Below, one piece after another: positions 1 through 6,972 of a DNA stretch of 11,228 nucleotides. The notes under the pieces are model-generated. The model was given only the letters and a program-made list of their open reading frames with translations. It did not search any database and was not told the DNA's origin. Where the stretch lies: the NCBI GenBank assembly GCA_021780585.1, contig JAJXYM010000171.1, positions 1 through 11,228 on the forward strand, written 5' to 3'. The position numbers and the translations under genes were made by a program. The stretch comes from Deltaproteobacteria bacterium (lineage in GTDB: Bacteria; Desulfobacterota; Binatia; Binatales; Binataceae). Position 1 is the first letter of the stretch, and every line of letters begins with the position of its first letter.

Positions 1-1044
1 CGCGATCTTTTCGAGTTCCAGCGAGATATCGATCAGCGGATTGCGGCCGGTGACCTCAAACACCTCATAGGCGATTTTTTTGACGATCCGGGCGCGCGGG
101 TCGTAATTTTTGTACACGCGATGGCCGAAGCCCATCAGGCGGCGCTTGCCCTCTTTGACGCCCTTGATGAAGTCCGGGACGTTTTTGGGCGAACCAATCT
201 CGACCAGCATCCGGATGACCGCTTCGTTCGCGCCCCCGTGCAGCGGCCCATAGAGCGCGGCGGTCGCCGCCGCCACGGCGGAATATGGATCCACCTGGGA
301 GCTGCCCACCGAGCGCATCGCGTTGGCCGAGCAATTCTGTTCATGGTCGGCGTGCAGGATAAAGAGCACGTCCAGCGCCCGTTCGAGCACCGGATTCGGC
401 TTGTAATCGCGCTCCGCCATCCGGAACAGCATCGAGAGGAAATTCCCGGTGTAGCTCAATTCGTTCTGTGGATAGACGTAGGGCAGGCCCCGCGTATGGC
501 GATAGGCGAAGGCCGCCAGCGTGGGAACCTTGCCGATCAGGCGGCGGGTCTGCAGGCGGCGCGATTCGAGATCGGTGATCTGCGCGGCGTCGGGATAAAA
601 CGTCGAGAGCGCGCCGATCGTGCTCACCAGCATACCCATCGGATGCGAGTCGTAGCGAAAGCCCTCCATGAACTTCTTGATATTTTCATGGACCATCGTA
701 TGGGTCTGGATGTTGCTTTCCCAAGCCGTGTAATGTTCGCGGTCGGGCAGTTCGCCCTTGACGATTAGATAGGCGACTTCCAGATAATTGCTCTTCTCGG
801 CCAACTCCTCGATCGGGTAGCCGCGGTAGCGCAGGATGCCCTTGTCGCCGTCGATATAGGTGATTCGGCTGCGGCATGAGGCGGTATTGGTAAAGGCCGG
901 GTCATAGGACATCAGGCCGAAATCGTCGGCGGAGGCCTTGATATCCCGCAGGGCGGCGGCGCGAATCACGCCGCCCTCTTCGATCGGAACTTCGTACTGT
1001 TTGCCCGTGCGGTTGTCGGTAATCGTAAGCGTCTCTTTTGCCAT
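1..1044 (-). CDS. gltA: Citrate synthase, C-terminus cut by window edge
   Basis: Condenses acetyl-CoA with oxaloacetate to citrate, the entry step of the cytoplasmic TCA cycle. The first 348 residues are visible. The N-terminal small beta domain (MAKETLTITDNRTGKQYEVP) is that of the roughly 430-residue E. coli-type enzyme. Substrate-site residues are present: LHADHEQN with His234, GPLHGGANEA with catalytic His269, and MGFGHRVYKNYDPRAR with catalytic His308 and Arg317. The third catalytic residue, an Asp expected about 55 residues further on, lies outside the window, as do the last 80 or so residues. The ATG at 1044 is well supported by a GAGGAAGG ribosome site just upstream and by the family N-terminus. 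The gene is divergent from the CLC gene across a 280-base gap. The reading frame is intact throughout. Confidence 0.96.
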   Translation of the reverse strand, partial: MAKETLTITDNRTGKQYEVPIEEGGVIRAAALRDIKASADDFGLMSYDPAFTNTASCRSRITYIDGDKGILRYRGYPIEELAEKSNYLEVAYLIVKGELPDREHYTAWESNIQTHTMVHENIKKFMEGFRYDSHPMGMLVSTIGALSTFYPDAAQITDLESRRLQTRRLIGKVPTLAAFAYRHTRGLPYVYPQNELSYTGNFLSMLFRMAERDYKPNPVLERALDVLFILHADHEQNCSANAMRSVGSSQVDPYSAVAAATAALYGPLHGGANEAVIRMLVEIGSPKNVPDFIKGVKEGKRRLMGFGHRVYKNYDPRARIVKKIAYEVFEVTGRNPLIDISLELEKIA

Positions 1045-1132
1045 GAACCTTCCTCGCTCGGTCGCGCGCGGCGAGCGCCGCCGACAGCCCTCGCGGCTAT
1101 CCGGCGGGATGCGGACTCCGCCCGACGATCAA

Positions 1133-1162
1133 CATATATGCAGTAATCTTTCTTTTAGACAA
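1133..1162 (-). promoter_or_regulatory. Candidate sigma-70-like promoter for gltA
   Basis: This is the only AT-rich island in the gltA/CLC intergenic region (1045-1324). Read leftward it offers a -35-like TTGTCT (1157-1162), an 18-base spacer and a -10-like TATATG (1133-1138), each matching four of six consensus bases. Transcription would start near 1126, giving a leader of about 80 bases before gltA. This is pattern matching only. The remainder of the gap is GC-rich and shows nothing I can name. Confidence 0.33.
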
Positions 1163-1303
1163 TTTGCCCGCCGGAAGCAAACGCCGCGCGATCGCGACGC
1201 TTCGATTCGAGCCGGCGCGGTGGCAAACGCCGGGTAATCGATGCGACACTGTGGCGCCGCCCGTAAAACGCCGGCGCGCGGGAACGTCGCGCCGGCCCAC
1301 CCC

Positions 1304-1327
1304 GGAGGAAAGGAAGTTTTCGGAGTG
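1304..1327 (+). promoter_or_regulatory. Ribosome binding site selecting a GTG start for the CLC gene
   Basis: A purine-rich stretch (GGAGGAAAGGAAG, 1304-1316) lies 8 bases before an in-frame GTG at 1325. The frame is open back to an ATG at 1241, but nothing resembling a ribosome site precedes that ATG. The intervening 28 residues also do not look like a CLC N-terminus. An ATG at 1343 is the next alternative, but it sits too far from the purine tract. Confidence 0.6.
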
Positions 1328-2734
1328 CCCAATTTTCCCACGATGCTCAAGCGCGTGTTCAACGCCGACCGCTATCGCCATCCGCTGCTCCGGCGTTACG
1401 CCAGCGCGGCGCATGACGAACTCGACGCGATCTATTCGCGCGACATTCAGAAATGGCTGCTGATCGCGCCGCTGATCGGAATTGTCACGGGACTGATAAT
1501 CACGCTGATCACGACGGTGCTGCTCGACACGATTTGGGCGCGGATGCTGCCGTTTTATCTGCGCCATCACTGGACGATCCTGCCCGGATTGATATTCGGC
1601 TTTTATCTGACCGGCGTGATTATGCAACGGCGCGCGCCCGACCCGAACGAACATTCCACCGAGGAAATTATCCGCGCCTATCACGAACGCGGCGGCGCGA
1701 TCGACGTGAAACCGTTCTGGTGGAAGCTGCTGGCGGCCGTGACCACGGTGGGATCGGGCGGCAGCGCCGCGCTCGAGGGACCGAGCATCTACGGCGGCGG
1801 CGCGATCGGCTCGTGGCTGTGGACGAAACTGGAGCGCTTCGGCCTCGGCGAACGCGATCGGCGGCTGATGCTGATCAGCGGCGCGGGCGCCGGGATGGCG
1901 GCGGTGTTTCGCGCGCCGCTGACGGGGATCGTCTTCGCGCTCGAGATGCCGTACAAGGACGACCTGGCGCATGAGGCGCTGCTGCCGTCGCTGATCGCGT
2001 CGGTGGTTTCCTACGGCACGCTGGCGGCGATCCTCGGGCCGGCGCCATTGTTCGGTTTCGCCGACGGCGTGGGTTTCCGCTCGATCGATCTGCTCTGGTC
2101 GGCGATCCTTGGCCTCGGCTGCGGCGTGATCGCGATGGTCTTCACGACGCTGTTTCGCCGCGTGCGGAAATTCGTCGTGCGCTCGCCGATGGCGCATCCG
2201 CGCAAGCTGATGATCGGCGGCGCGCTGACCGGAATCTGCGGCCTGCTGTTCGTGACGTTCTATCCGGGCGCGCTGATACCGATCGGCCCGAATTACGAGG
2301 CGGTGCGGGAGATCCTGCGCAACAACTATCCGCCCGGCGAGCTGGTCTGCTTCGCGTTTTTCAAGCTCGCGGCGACGCTGTTCTCGCTCGGCGCGGGCGG
2401 GGTCAGCGCGATGTTCGTGCCGTTGTTCCTGACCGGCGGCGCGATCGGCCGCGTCTTCGGCCGCGCGATCGTCCATGCGCCGCCGTTCAATCTTTACGCC
2501 GCGGTGGGGATGGCGGCGTTTATCGCGGCCGGCTACAAGGCGCCGCTGACGGCGGTGGTCTTCGTCGCCGAGACCACGGGAGGCCATCCCTACGTGATTC
2601 CGAGCCTGATCGGCGCGGCCTGCGCCTACGCGATTTCAGGCGAATCGTCGGCCTCGGGCGATCAATGGCTGCATGAGGGCGACCCCGGACCCGGTCATCG
2701 CGAGCCCGCGACCGCCGGCAAGCCGCCGGCGTAA
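1325..2734 (+). CDS. CLC-family anion channel/transporter with atypical pore residues
   Basis: Integral inner-membrane protein of 469 residues, close to the size of E. coli ClcA. It probably moves Cl- or another anion, possibly in exchange for protons. Motifs in order (numbered from the GTG): GSGGSAALEGP (143-153), whose Glu151 aligns with the ClcA gating Glu148; GAGAGMAAVFRAPLTGIVFALE (186-207); GAGGVSAMFVP (357-367) for the second-half selectivity filter; YKAPLTAVVFVAE (404-416). Many hydrophobic segments span residues 44 to 440. There are no CBS domains. The classical GSGIP serine loop is replaced by NEHSTEEI (108-115). The internal proton glutamate (ClcA Glu203) aligns with Met208, and I see no Tyr445 equivalent. 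Anion specificity and channel versus exchanger mode are therefore open. It is divergent from gltA and ends 13 bases from the convergent dehydrogenase gene. Confidence 0.93.
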   Translation: MPNFPTMLKRVFNADRYRHPLLRRYASAAHDELDAIYSRDIQKWLLIAPLIGIVTGLIITLITTVLLDTIWARMLPFYLRHHWTILPGLIFGFYLTGVIMQRRAPDPNEHSTEEIIRAYHERGGAIDVKPFWWKLLAAVTTVGSGGSAALEGPSIYGGGAIGSWLWTKLERFGLGERDRRLMLISGAGAGMAAVFRAPLTGIVFALEMPYKDDLAHEALLPSLIASVVSYGTLAAILGPAPLFGFADGVGFRSIDLLWSAILGLGCGVIAMVFTTLFRRVRKFVVRSPMAHPRKLMIGGALTGICGLLFVTFYPGALIPIGPNYEAVREILRNNYPPGELVCFAFFKLAATLFSLGAGGVSAMFVPLFLTGGAIGRVFGRAIVHAPPFNLYAAVGMAAFIAAGYKAPLTAVVFVAETTGGHPYVIPSLIGAACAYAISGESSASGDQWLHEGDPGPGHREPATAGKPPA

Positions 2735-2747
2735 GCGACGGGCGGCG

Positions 2748-3869
2748 TCAGTAGCCGCCGAGCGCGGCGACGCGCTCGCGATGGAACGGCGGAGCGCCGA
2801 ACAGGCTCTCGTCGAGCCGCGCACGCTTGAACCAGAAATGGATATCGTGCTCCCAGGTGAAGCCGATTCCGCCATGCATCAGGACCGCCTTGCCGGCGGC
2901 GCGGCTGTAAACGTCGGCGGCGCGCGCCTTGGCCATCGCGGCCGCGCGCGCGGCCTCGCGCGGGAGCGCGTCGAAAGCGTAGGCGGCGTACCAGAGCAGC
3001 GCGCGCGTCGGTTCGAGGTCGGCGACGATTTCGGCGGCGGCGTGCTTGATCGCCTGGAACGAGCCGATCGGCTTGCCGAACTGCTCGCGCACTTGCGCGT
3101 ATTCGACGGCCATGTCGAGGGCGCGCTGGGTTCCGCCGATCGCGTCGGCGGCGATCGCGATCGCGCCGGCGTCGAGCACGCGATCGAAAAGCGCGGCGTC
3201 GCCGGAAAGACGCGCCGCCGGTTCGACCAGTACGCCGTCCAGTTCGACGATCGCGAGCCGGCGCGTCAGATCGAGCGATTTGAGCGGCCGGACCTTGACG
3301 CCCGGCGCGCGCGCGTCAACGACGAAGAGCGCGACCTCGCGCGGGCCCGGCCCGGTGCGCGCCGCGACCACGATAAACTGGGCCGCCTGCGCGTACGGCA
3401 CGAACATCTTGACGCCGTTGAGCACCGCGCCGGAAGGGGCCGGGCGCGCGACGGTCGTGAGTTCGGCGGGATTCAAGCTGTCGTTGGCTTCGGCGATCGC
3501 GACCGTGCCGATCGCGTCGCCGGCGGCGAGCGGCCCAAGCCAGCGCGAATTGATCTCTTCGCCGCCGCCGGCCGCGAGCGCGAACGCCGCGATCGCGGCG
3601 GAAAACAGGAACGGACCGGGCAGCGCGGCGTAGCCGCATTCCTCGAGCAGCACCGCCATGTCGAGCATCCCGAGGCCGGCGCCGCCGAACTGTTCCGGCA
3701 CGATCAGCCCGGTCCATCCGAGCTGCGCGATTTGCCGATCAAGTTCGGGTGCGAGACCGGCGGCGTCGGCGACGATTTCGCGCATCCGCCGCGCCGGACA
3801 TTCCCTGGCGAGAAAGCTTCGGGCGCTCGCGCGCAACTGCTCCTGTTCGTCGCTCAATCCAAAGTCCAT
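2748..3869 (-). CDS. Acyl-CoA dehydrogenase, beta-type subunit lacking the catalytic Glu
   Basis: Acyl-CoA dehydrogenase fold of 373 residues with N-terminal helices (DEQEQLRASARSFLARECP), the PEQFGGAGLG loop near 59-67, a beta domain (about 120-225) and a C-terminal helical domain. It keeps the flavin-contacting motif REQFGKPIGSFQ (261-272) and the HGGIGFTWEHD segment (332-342). It lacks a Glu at both positions used in this family: helix G reads VLDAG (231-235) and the C-terminal EGT site reads LFGAP. Such subunits bind FAD and pair with a second, catalytic subunit. The start at 3869 is set by MDFGLSDEQEQ, a typical family N-terminus; the frame extends to 4001 but that part overlaps the upstream gene. 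It lies 32 bases after its partner on the same strand. The substrate is not determinable from sequence. Confidence 0.9.
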   Translation of the reverse strand: MDFGLSDEQEQLRASARSFLARECPARRMREIVADAAGLAPELDRQIAQLGWTGLIVPEQFGGAGLGMLDMAVLLEECGYAALPGPFLFSAAIAAFALAAGGGEEINSRWLGPLAAGDAIGTVAIAEANDSLNPAELTTVARPAPSGAVLNGVKMFVPYAQAAQFIVVAARTGPGPREVALFVVDARAPGVKVRPLKSLDLTRRLAIVELDGVLVEPAARLSGDAALFDRVLDAGAIAIAADAIGGTQRALDMAVEYAQVREQFGKPIGSFQAIKHAAAEIVADLEPTRALLWYAAYAFDALPREAARAAAMAKARAADVYSRAAGKAVLMHGGIGFTWEHDIHFWFKRARLDESLFGAPPFHRERVAALGGY

Positions 3870-3901
3870 CGTGATTCCCGTTGCTCCGGCGCGCGTGTCG
3901 G

Positions 3902-5092
3902 TCAGCGCGATTTCGGCAGCTTGAGGCCGCGCTCGGCGATAATGTTTTTCTGGATATGCGAGGTGCCGCCGCCGATCACCAGCCCCAGCGAGAACATCCA
4001 TTCGTACGGCCAGAAGCCGCGGTCGAGCGCATGCCGGTCGTCGCGCGCGAGCGTCGCGTAGTCCCCCATCGCCTCCATCGCAGCGGTCGCGAGATCATGA
4101 TTGAGCTCGGTGCCGACCAGCTTGTTGACCCACGCGCCGAGGCCGGGATTACGGCCGCGAATCGAATCGGTCAACTGGCGCAGCATGTGGTAGTTCATCG
4201 CTTCGACGCGAATTTCCAGATCGGCGAGCCGCTGGCGGAAGACCGGATCCTGCGCGAGCGGCCGTCCCCCGCGCATCGTGGACGCGGCCAGCGCCTTGAG
4301 CCGGTTGAGCAGCATCCGCGTGGTGGTGGTCGAGCCGAGCATGTTGCGTTCGTGGAAGAGCGTCGCGTTGGCGACCATCCAGCCCTCGTTCAGCTTGCCG
4401 ACGAGATTCTGGCGGGGAACGCGGACGTTATCGAAGAAGACCTCGTTGAAGCCGCGCTCTCCGGTCATCTGCACCAGCGGCTTGACGGTGATGCCGGGGG
4501 TCTTCATGTCGATCAGGACGTAGGAGATGCCGCGATGCTTGGGGGCGTCGGGATCGGTGCGCACCAGACAGAACATCATGTCGGCGAAGTGCGCGTTCGA
4601 GGTCCATACCTTCTGCCCGTTGACGACGAATTCGTCGCCTTCGAGAATCGCGCGCGTGCGCAGCGAGGCGAGGTCCGAGCCGGCGCCGGGTTCCGAATAG
4701 CCCTGGCACCAGATTTCCTCGGCGGCGAGAATTTTCGGCAGATAGCGCGTCTTCTGTTCGTCGTCGCCCCACGAAATCAGCGTCGGGCCGACCATCGCGA
4801 TGCCCATTCCGCCGATCAGCGCGGGCGCCTTCGCCCGCACCATCTCCTCGTTGACGATCGACTGGCGCACCGGGTCCATCGCCTGGCCGCCGTATTCCTT
4901 CGGCCATGCGAGCGCAAGATAACCCGCTTCCTGCACCCGGCGCTGCCACGCCTTGAGCCGATTCAGCGTGCTCTGATCGCGATCGGCGTTGCGGTCGAAG
5001 CCGCGCAGGCCGCTGGTGGGGAGATTGTCGTCAAGCCAGGCGCGAACCTGGCGGCGAAACGCTGCTTCCTCGGACGTGAAATTCAGATCCAT
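3902..5092 (-). CDS. Acyl-CoA dehydrogenase, alpha-type subunit with helix-G catalytic Glu
   Basis: Acyl-CoA dehydrogenase of 396 residues. Visible features: N-terminal helical domain, PKEYGGQAMDP (64-74), the signature CQGYSEPGAGSDLASLRTRA (129-148), a beta domain to about 225, then C-terminal helices. LFHERNML (245-252) places Glu248 where isovaleryl-CoA dehydrogenase and ChsE4-type enzymes carry the catalytic base. The other base position is lost: the EGT motif reads GGGTSHIQ (374-381). The RxxFGxPI flavin motif is also absent, so FAD binding probably needs the downstream partner. An alpha2beta2 heterotetramer is inferred. The ATG at 5092 has a good GGGAGG ribosome site (5101-5106) 8 bases upstream; the frame runs on to 5485 but only inside the threonine dehydratase gene. 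Chain length and class of substrate are unknown. Confidence 0.92.
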   Translation of the reverse strand: MDLNFTSEEAAFRRQVRAWLDDNLPTSGLRGFDRNADRDQSTLNRLKAWQRRVQEAGYLALAWPKEYGGQAMDPVRQSIVNEEMVRAKAPALIGGMGIAMVGPTLISWGDDEQKTRYLPKILAAEEIWCQGYSEPGAGSDLASLRTRAILEGDEFVVNGQKVWTSNAHFADMMFCLVRTDPDAPKHRGISYVLIDMKTPGITVKPLVQMTGERGFNEVFFDNVRVPRQNLVGKLNEGWMVANATLFHERNMLGSTTTTRMLLNRLKALAASTMRGGRPLAQDPVFRQRLADLEIRVEAMNYHMLRQLTDSIRGRNPGLGAWVNKLVGTELNHDLATAAMEAMGDYATLARDDRHALDRGFWPYEWMFSLGLVIGGGTSHIQKNIIAERGLKLPKSR

Positions 5093-5128
5093 CGGCGCAA
5101 CCTCCCGCCTCCTGACGCGGCTACCGCC

Positions 5129-5156
5129 AGCATAGTCATCCGCGCCGGATGGGCAA
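5129..5156 (-). promoter_or_regulatory. Weak candidate promoter before the dehydrogenase pair
   Basis: The 80-base gap between the threonine dehydratase stop and the first dehydrogenase start is the longest spacing in this leftward block. Read leftward it contains TTGCCC (5151-5156), a 16-base spacer and TATGCT (5129-5134), each four of six to consensus. If used, it would let the dehydrogenase pair be transcribed separately. This is weak evidence. Confidence 0.22.
5137..5151. repeat. Perfect inverted repeat CATCCG-CGC-CGGATG, possible operator
   Basis: A perfect 6-base inverted repeat with a 3-base centre sits in the gap upstream of the acyl-CoA dehydrogenase pair, inside the spacer of the candidate promoter there. 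Position and symmetry suit a dimeric repressor site; TetR-type regulators often control such genes. It is short and GC-rich, so chance is possible. It has no T-run and is not a convincing terminator. Confidence 0.3.
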
Positions 5157-5172
5157 GGATTTGCGCGCGCGC

Positions 5173-6396
5173 TCAGCCGTCGCCGTCGAGCCGGTAGCCG
5201 GCGGCGGCGAGGCGCGCGCGCAACTCGTCGCGATGGCCGAGGCCGCGCGTTTCGACCTCCAGCGTGACGCGGGCGCCGCCGATCGGAATATCGCGGCGCG
5301 TGCGGTCGTGGCCGATCGCGCGGATATTCGCGCCGGTCGCGCCGATCATTTCGAGCAGCTTGCGCAACTCGCCCGGACGGTCGCGCAAATCGATCGTGAA
5401 GCTGGTCAGACGGCCGGCCTTGGCGAGTCCGTAGCCGATTATCCGATCGAGCAGATTGATGTCGATATTGCCGCCGCTGACGCATATTACGACGCGTTTG
5501 CCCGCGAGCTCGTCGCGGATCTTCAGCGCGCCGGCCAGCGCGGTCGCGCCCGCCCCTTCGGTCAGGAGCTTCAGCCGCTCGAGCATCAGCAGCACCGCCT
5601 CGCCGATTTCGAAGTCATCAACGGTGACGGCGCGCCGCACGTGGGCGCGGATCGATGCGAACGGAATCCGGCCGATCCGGCCGGTGGCGAGACCGTCGGC
5701 GATCGTATCGGCCGGACAGGCGATCGAGGTCGCGGCTCCGGCGGCGAGACTGGCGCTCAGTTGCGGCGAACCCGCCGCCTCGACGCCGATCACTTCCGCA
5801 TTGGGCGCGCGCGCGGCGAGCGCCGTCGCGATTCCGGCGAGCAGTCCGCCGCCGCCGGTCGGAACCATCACGACGTCCGGCGTGAGTTCGTCGGCGATTT
5901 CGAGACCGATCGTGCCCTGCCCCGCGATCACGAAGGGATCGTCGTAAGCGTCGACGAACAGCGCTCCGGTGCGCGCGCGGATTTCCTCGGCCGCGGCCCG
6001 CGCCTCCTGATAGTCGGCGCCGGCCAGCACGACTTCGGGACCGTAGCCGCGGGTCGCGTCGATTTTGGCGATCGCGGCCGTTTGCGGCATCACGATCGTG
6101 GCGCGGATGCCGGCGACGCGGGCGGCGCAGGCGAGCGCCTGGCCGTGATTTCCGGCGGAAGCCGCGATCACGCCGCGGGCCGCCTCGGCAGGCGTCAGGG
6201 CGGCGATTCGGTTGTACGCGCCGCGAATCTTGAACGCGCCGGTCTTCTGCAGATTCTCGGGCTTGAGATGGACTTCGGCGCCGATCATGCGATCGAGCGT
6301 CGTGCTGCGCATCAGCGGAGTCGGCCGGACGATCGCGGCGATCCGCTGGCGCGCCGCCATGATCTCCGCGACGCCGGGAGCCGCGTCGTCAGGCAT
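5173..6396 (-). CDS. ilvA: Threonine dehydratase (threonine ammonia-lyase) with one ACT domain
   Basis: Deaminates L-threonine (and usually serine) to 2-oxobutyrate and ammonia, feeding isoleucine synthesis or propionyl-CoA. It is a cytoplasmic fold-type II PLP enzyme of 407 residues, the roughly 400-residue class with a single C-terminal regulatory domain. PLP lysine Lys56 lies in KTGAFKIRGA; substrate loop SAGNHGQ is at 80-86; the phosphate-cup GGGGLLAG is at 181-188; SGGNID at 307-312 closes the catalytic domain. Residues about 328-403 form an ACT domain (RLTSFTIDLRDRPGELRKLL), the usual place for amino-acid or nucleotide effectors. It is shorter than biosynthetic E. coli IlvA, so it may be the catabolic type. 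The ATG at 6396 lies inside the end of the upstream gene (8-base overlap), implying translational coupling; there is no strong ribosome site of its own. Confidence 0.94.
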   Translation of the reverse strand: MPDDAAPGVAEIMAARQRIAAIVRPTPLMRSTTLDRMIGAEVHLKPENLQKTGAFKIRGAYNRIAALTPAEAARGVIAASAGNHGQALACAARVAGIRATIVMPQTAAIAKIDATRGYGPEVVLAGADYQEARAAAEEIRARTGALFVDAYDDPFVIAGQGTIGLEIADELTPDVVMVPTGGGGLLAGIATALAARAPNAEVIGVEAAGSPQLSASLAAGAATSIACPADTIADGLATGRIGRIPFASIRAHVRRAVTVDDFEIGEAVLLMLERLKLLTEGAGATALAGALKIRDELAGKRVVICVSGGNIDINLLDRIIGYGLAKAGRLTSFTIDLRDRPGELRKLLEMIGATGANIRAIGHDRTRRDIPIGGARVTLEVETRGLGHRDELRARLAAAGYRLDGDG

Positions 6397-6742
6397 GATT
6401 ATGCGCCGCGACGAACTGGCGCTCGCGCAGCGCGCCGAAGCCGTCGCCCGCGAAATCGACCTGGCGGCAGGCGCCGGTGCGATAGTCGAGATCGAGCAGC
6501 AGGTAGCGGATCGGCCGGCGCTTGACCGCCGCGATCAGCGCCGCGACGCTGGCGGAGTCGTCGGTCGCGATCGCCGCGACCTCGGCGACTTCGAGCCGGC
6601 TTTGCGCGACGAAGCCGCGCGCCCGCTCCTCGCTCGAAAACGCCAGCGCGCCCGCCCATGATTGGTCCTTCTCCTGGAAGGCGATCAGCGCGCCCGCCGC
6701 GTCGATCAGAAAATACAGCTCCGGAAAGTCGAAGGGATTCAA
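6389..6742 (-). CDS. Small uncharacterised protein coupled to threonine dehydratase
   Basis: A 117-residue soluble protein whose function I do not recognise. It has no signal peptide or membrane segment and alternates hydrophobic and charged stretches: ELYFLIDAAGALIAFQEKD (8-26), then AFSSEERARGFVA (34-46) and RPIRYLLLDLDYRTG (76-90). The SSEERAR phrase vaguely recalls SseB-type N-terminal domains, but that is a weak resemblance. Its composition is protein-like, unlike the Arg-rich alternative frame on the same strand. The only usable start is a TTG at 6742, with GAGG four bases before it; the frame is closed upstream by a stop at 6827-6829. Its stop overlaps the start of the threonine dehydratase by 8 bases, so the two are probably made together and may be functionally linked. 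Confidence 0.72.
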   Translation of the reverse strand: MNPFDFPELYFLIDAAGALIAFQEKDQSWAGALAFSSEERARGFVAQSRLEVAEVAAIATDDSASVAALIAAVKRRPIRYLLLDLDYRTGACRQVDFAGDGFGALRERQFVAAHNHA

Positions 6743-6798
6743 GCGGCCTCGAACCGCGAACCGCCCGCGCGCGCCGCCGCTGGCGCGGGTCGCTCCGC

Positions 6799-6804
6799 AT
6801 GATA
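6799..6804 (-). promoter_or_regulatory. Candidate -10 box for the leftward 6742-2748 block
   Basis: Read leftward, TATCAT (five of six to the -10 consensus) lies in a short AT-rich patch about 57 bases before the TTG start at 6742. No good -35 is found at 16-18 bases; TTGAAT lies 20 bases away. The rest of the 6743-6972 intergenic region has no other feature I can support. Confidence 0.25.
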
Positions 6805-6972
6805 ATTTTTGCCGATGCGGCGCAATTCAACCGTTCCACGTCGCGATCGGCCATTCAGCCGCCGCGCACGCCTCGCTCTCGCTGATGAACACTATCGCCG
6901 GGAGACACGCGGATTCAACCTGAACCCGCCTTGCGAACGCCTCGTGAGCGCGCGTCCGGGGGCGCCACGCGT

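Noticed and set aside
1097..2587. Long leftward reading frame (496 codons) opposite the CLC gene
   Set aside because: Arg/His/Gln-rich composition with no motif; it is the antisense shadow of a clearly recognised CLC gene in high-GC DNA.
2673..5197. Long rightward frames (462 and 438 codons) opposite the dehydrogenases
   Set aside because: Their composition is dominated by Arg, Ala, Gly and acidic residues, without domains; they mirror the acyl-CoA dehydrogenase genes.
5093..5485. N-terminal extension of the alpha dehydrogenase to 5485
   Set aside because: The extension lies inside the threonine dehydratase, is Arg-rich, and the family N-terminus with a good ribosome site begins at 5092.
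5149..6525. Rightward frame of 458 codons opposite the threonine dehydratase
   Set aside because: Same shadow pattern; the leftward frame has complete PLP-enzyme and ACT motifs.
6399..6854. Alternative leftward frame starting MADRDVERLN at 6854
   Set aside because: It becomes Arg/Gly-rich after 30 residues and conflicts with the more protein-like 117-residue frame; I see no sign of a frameshift joining them.
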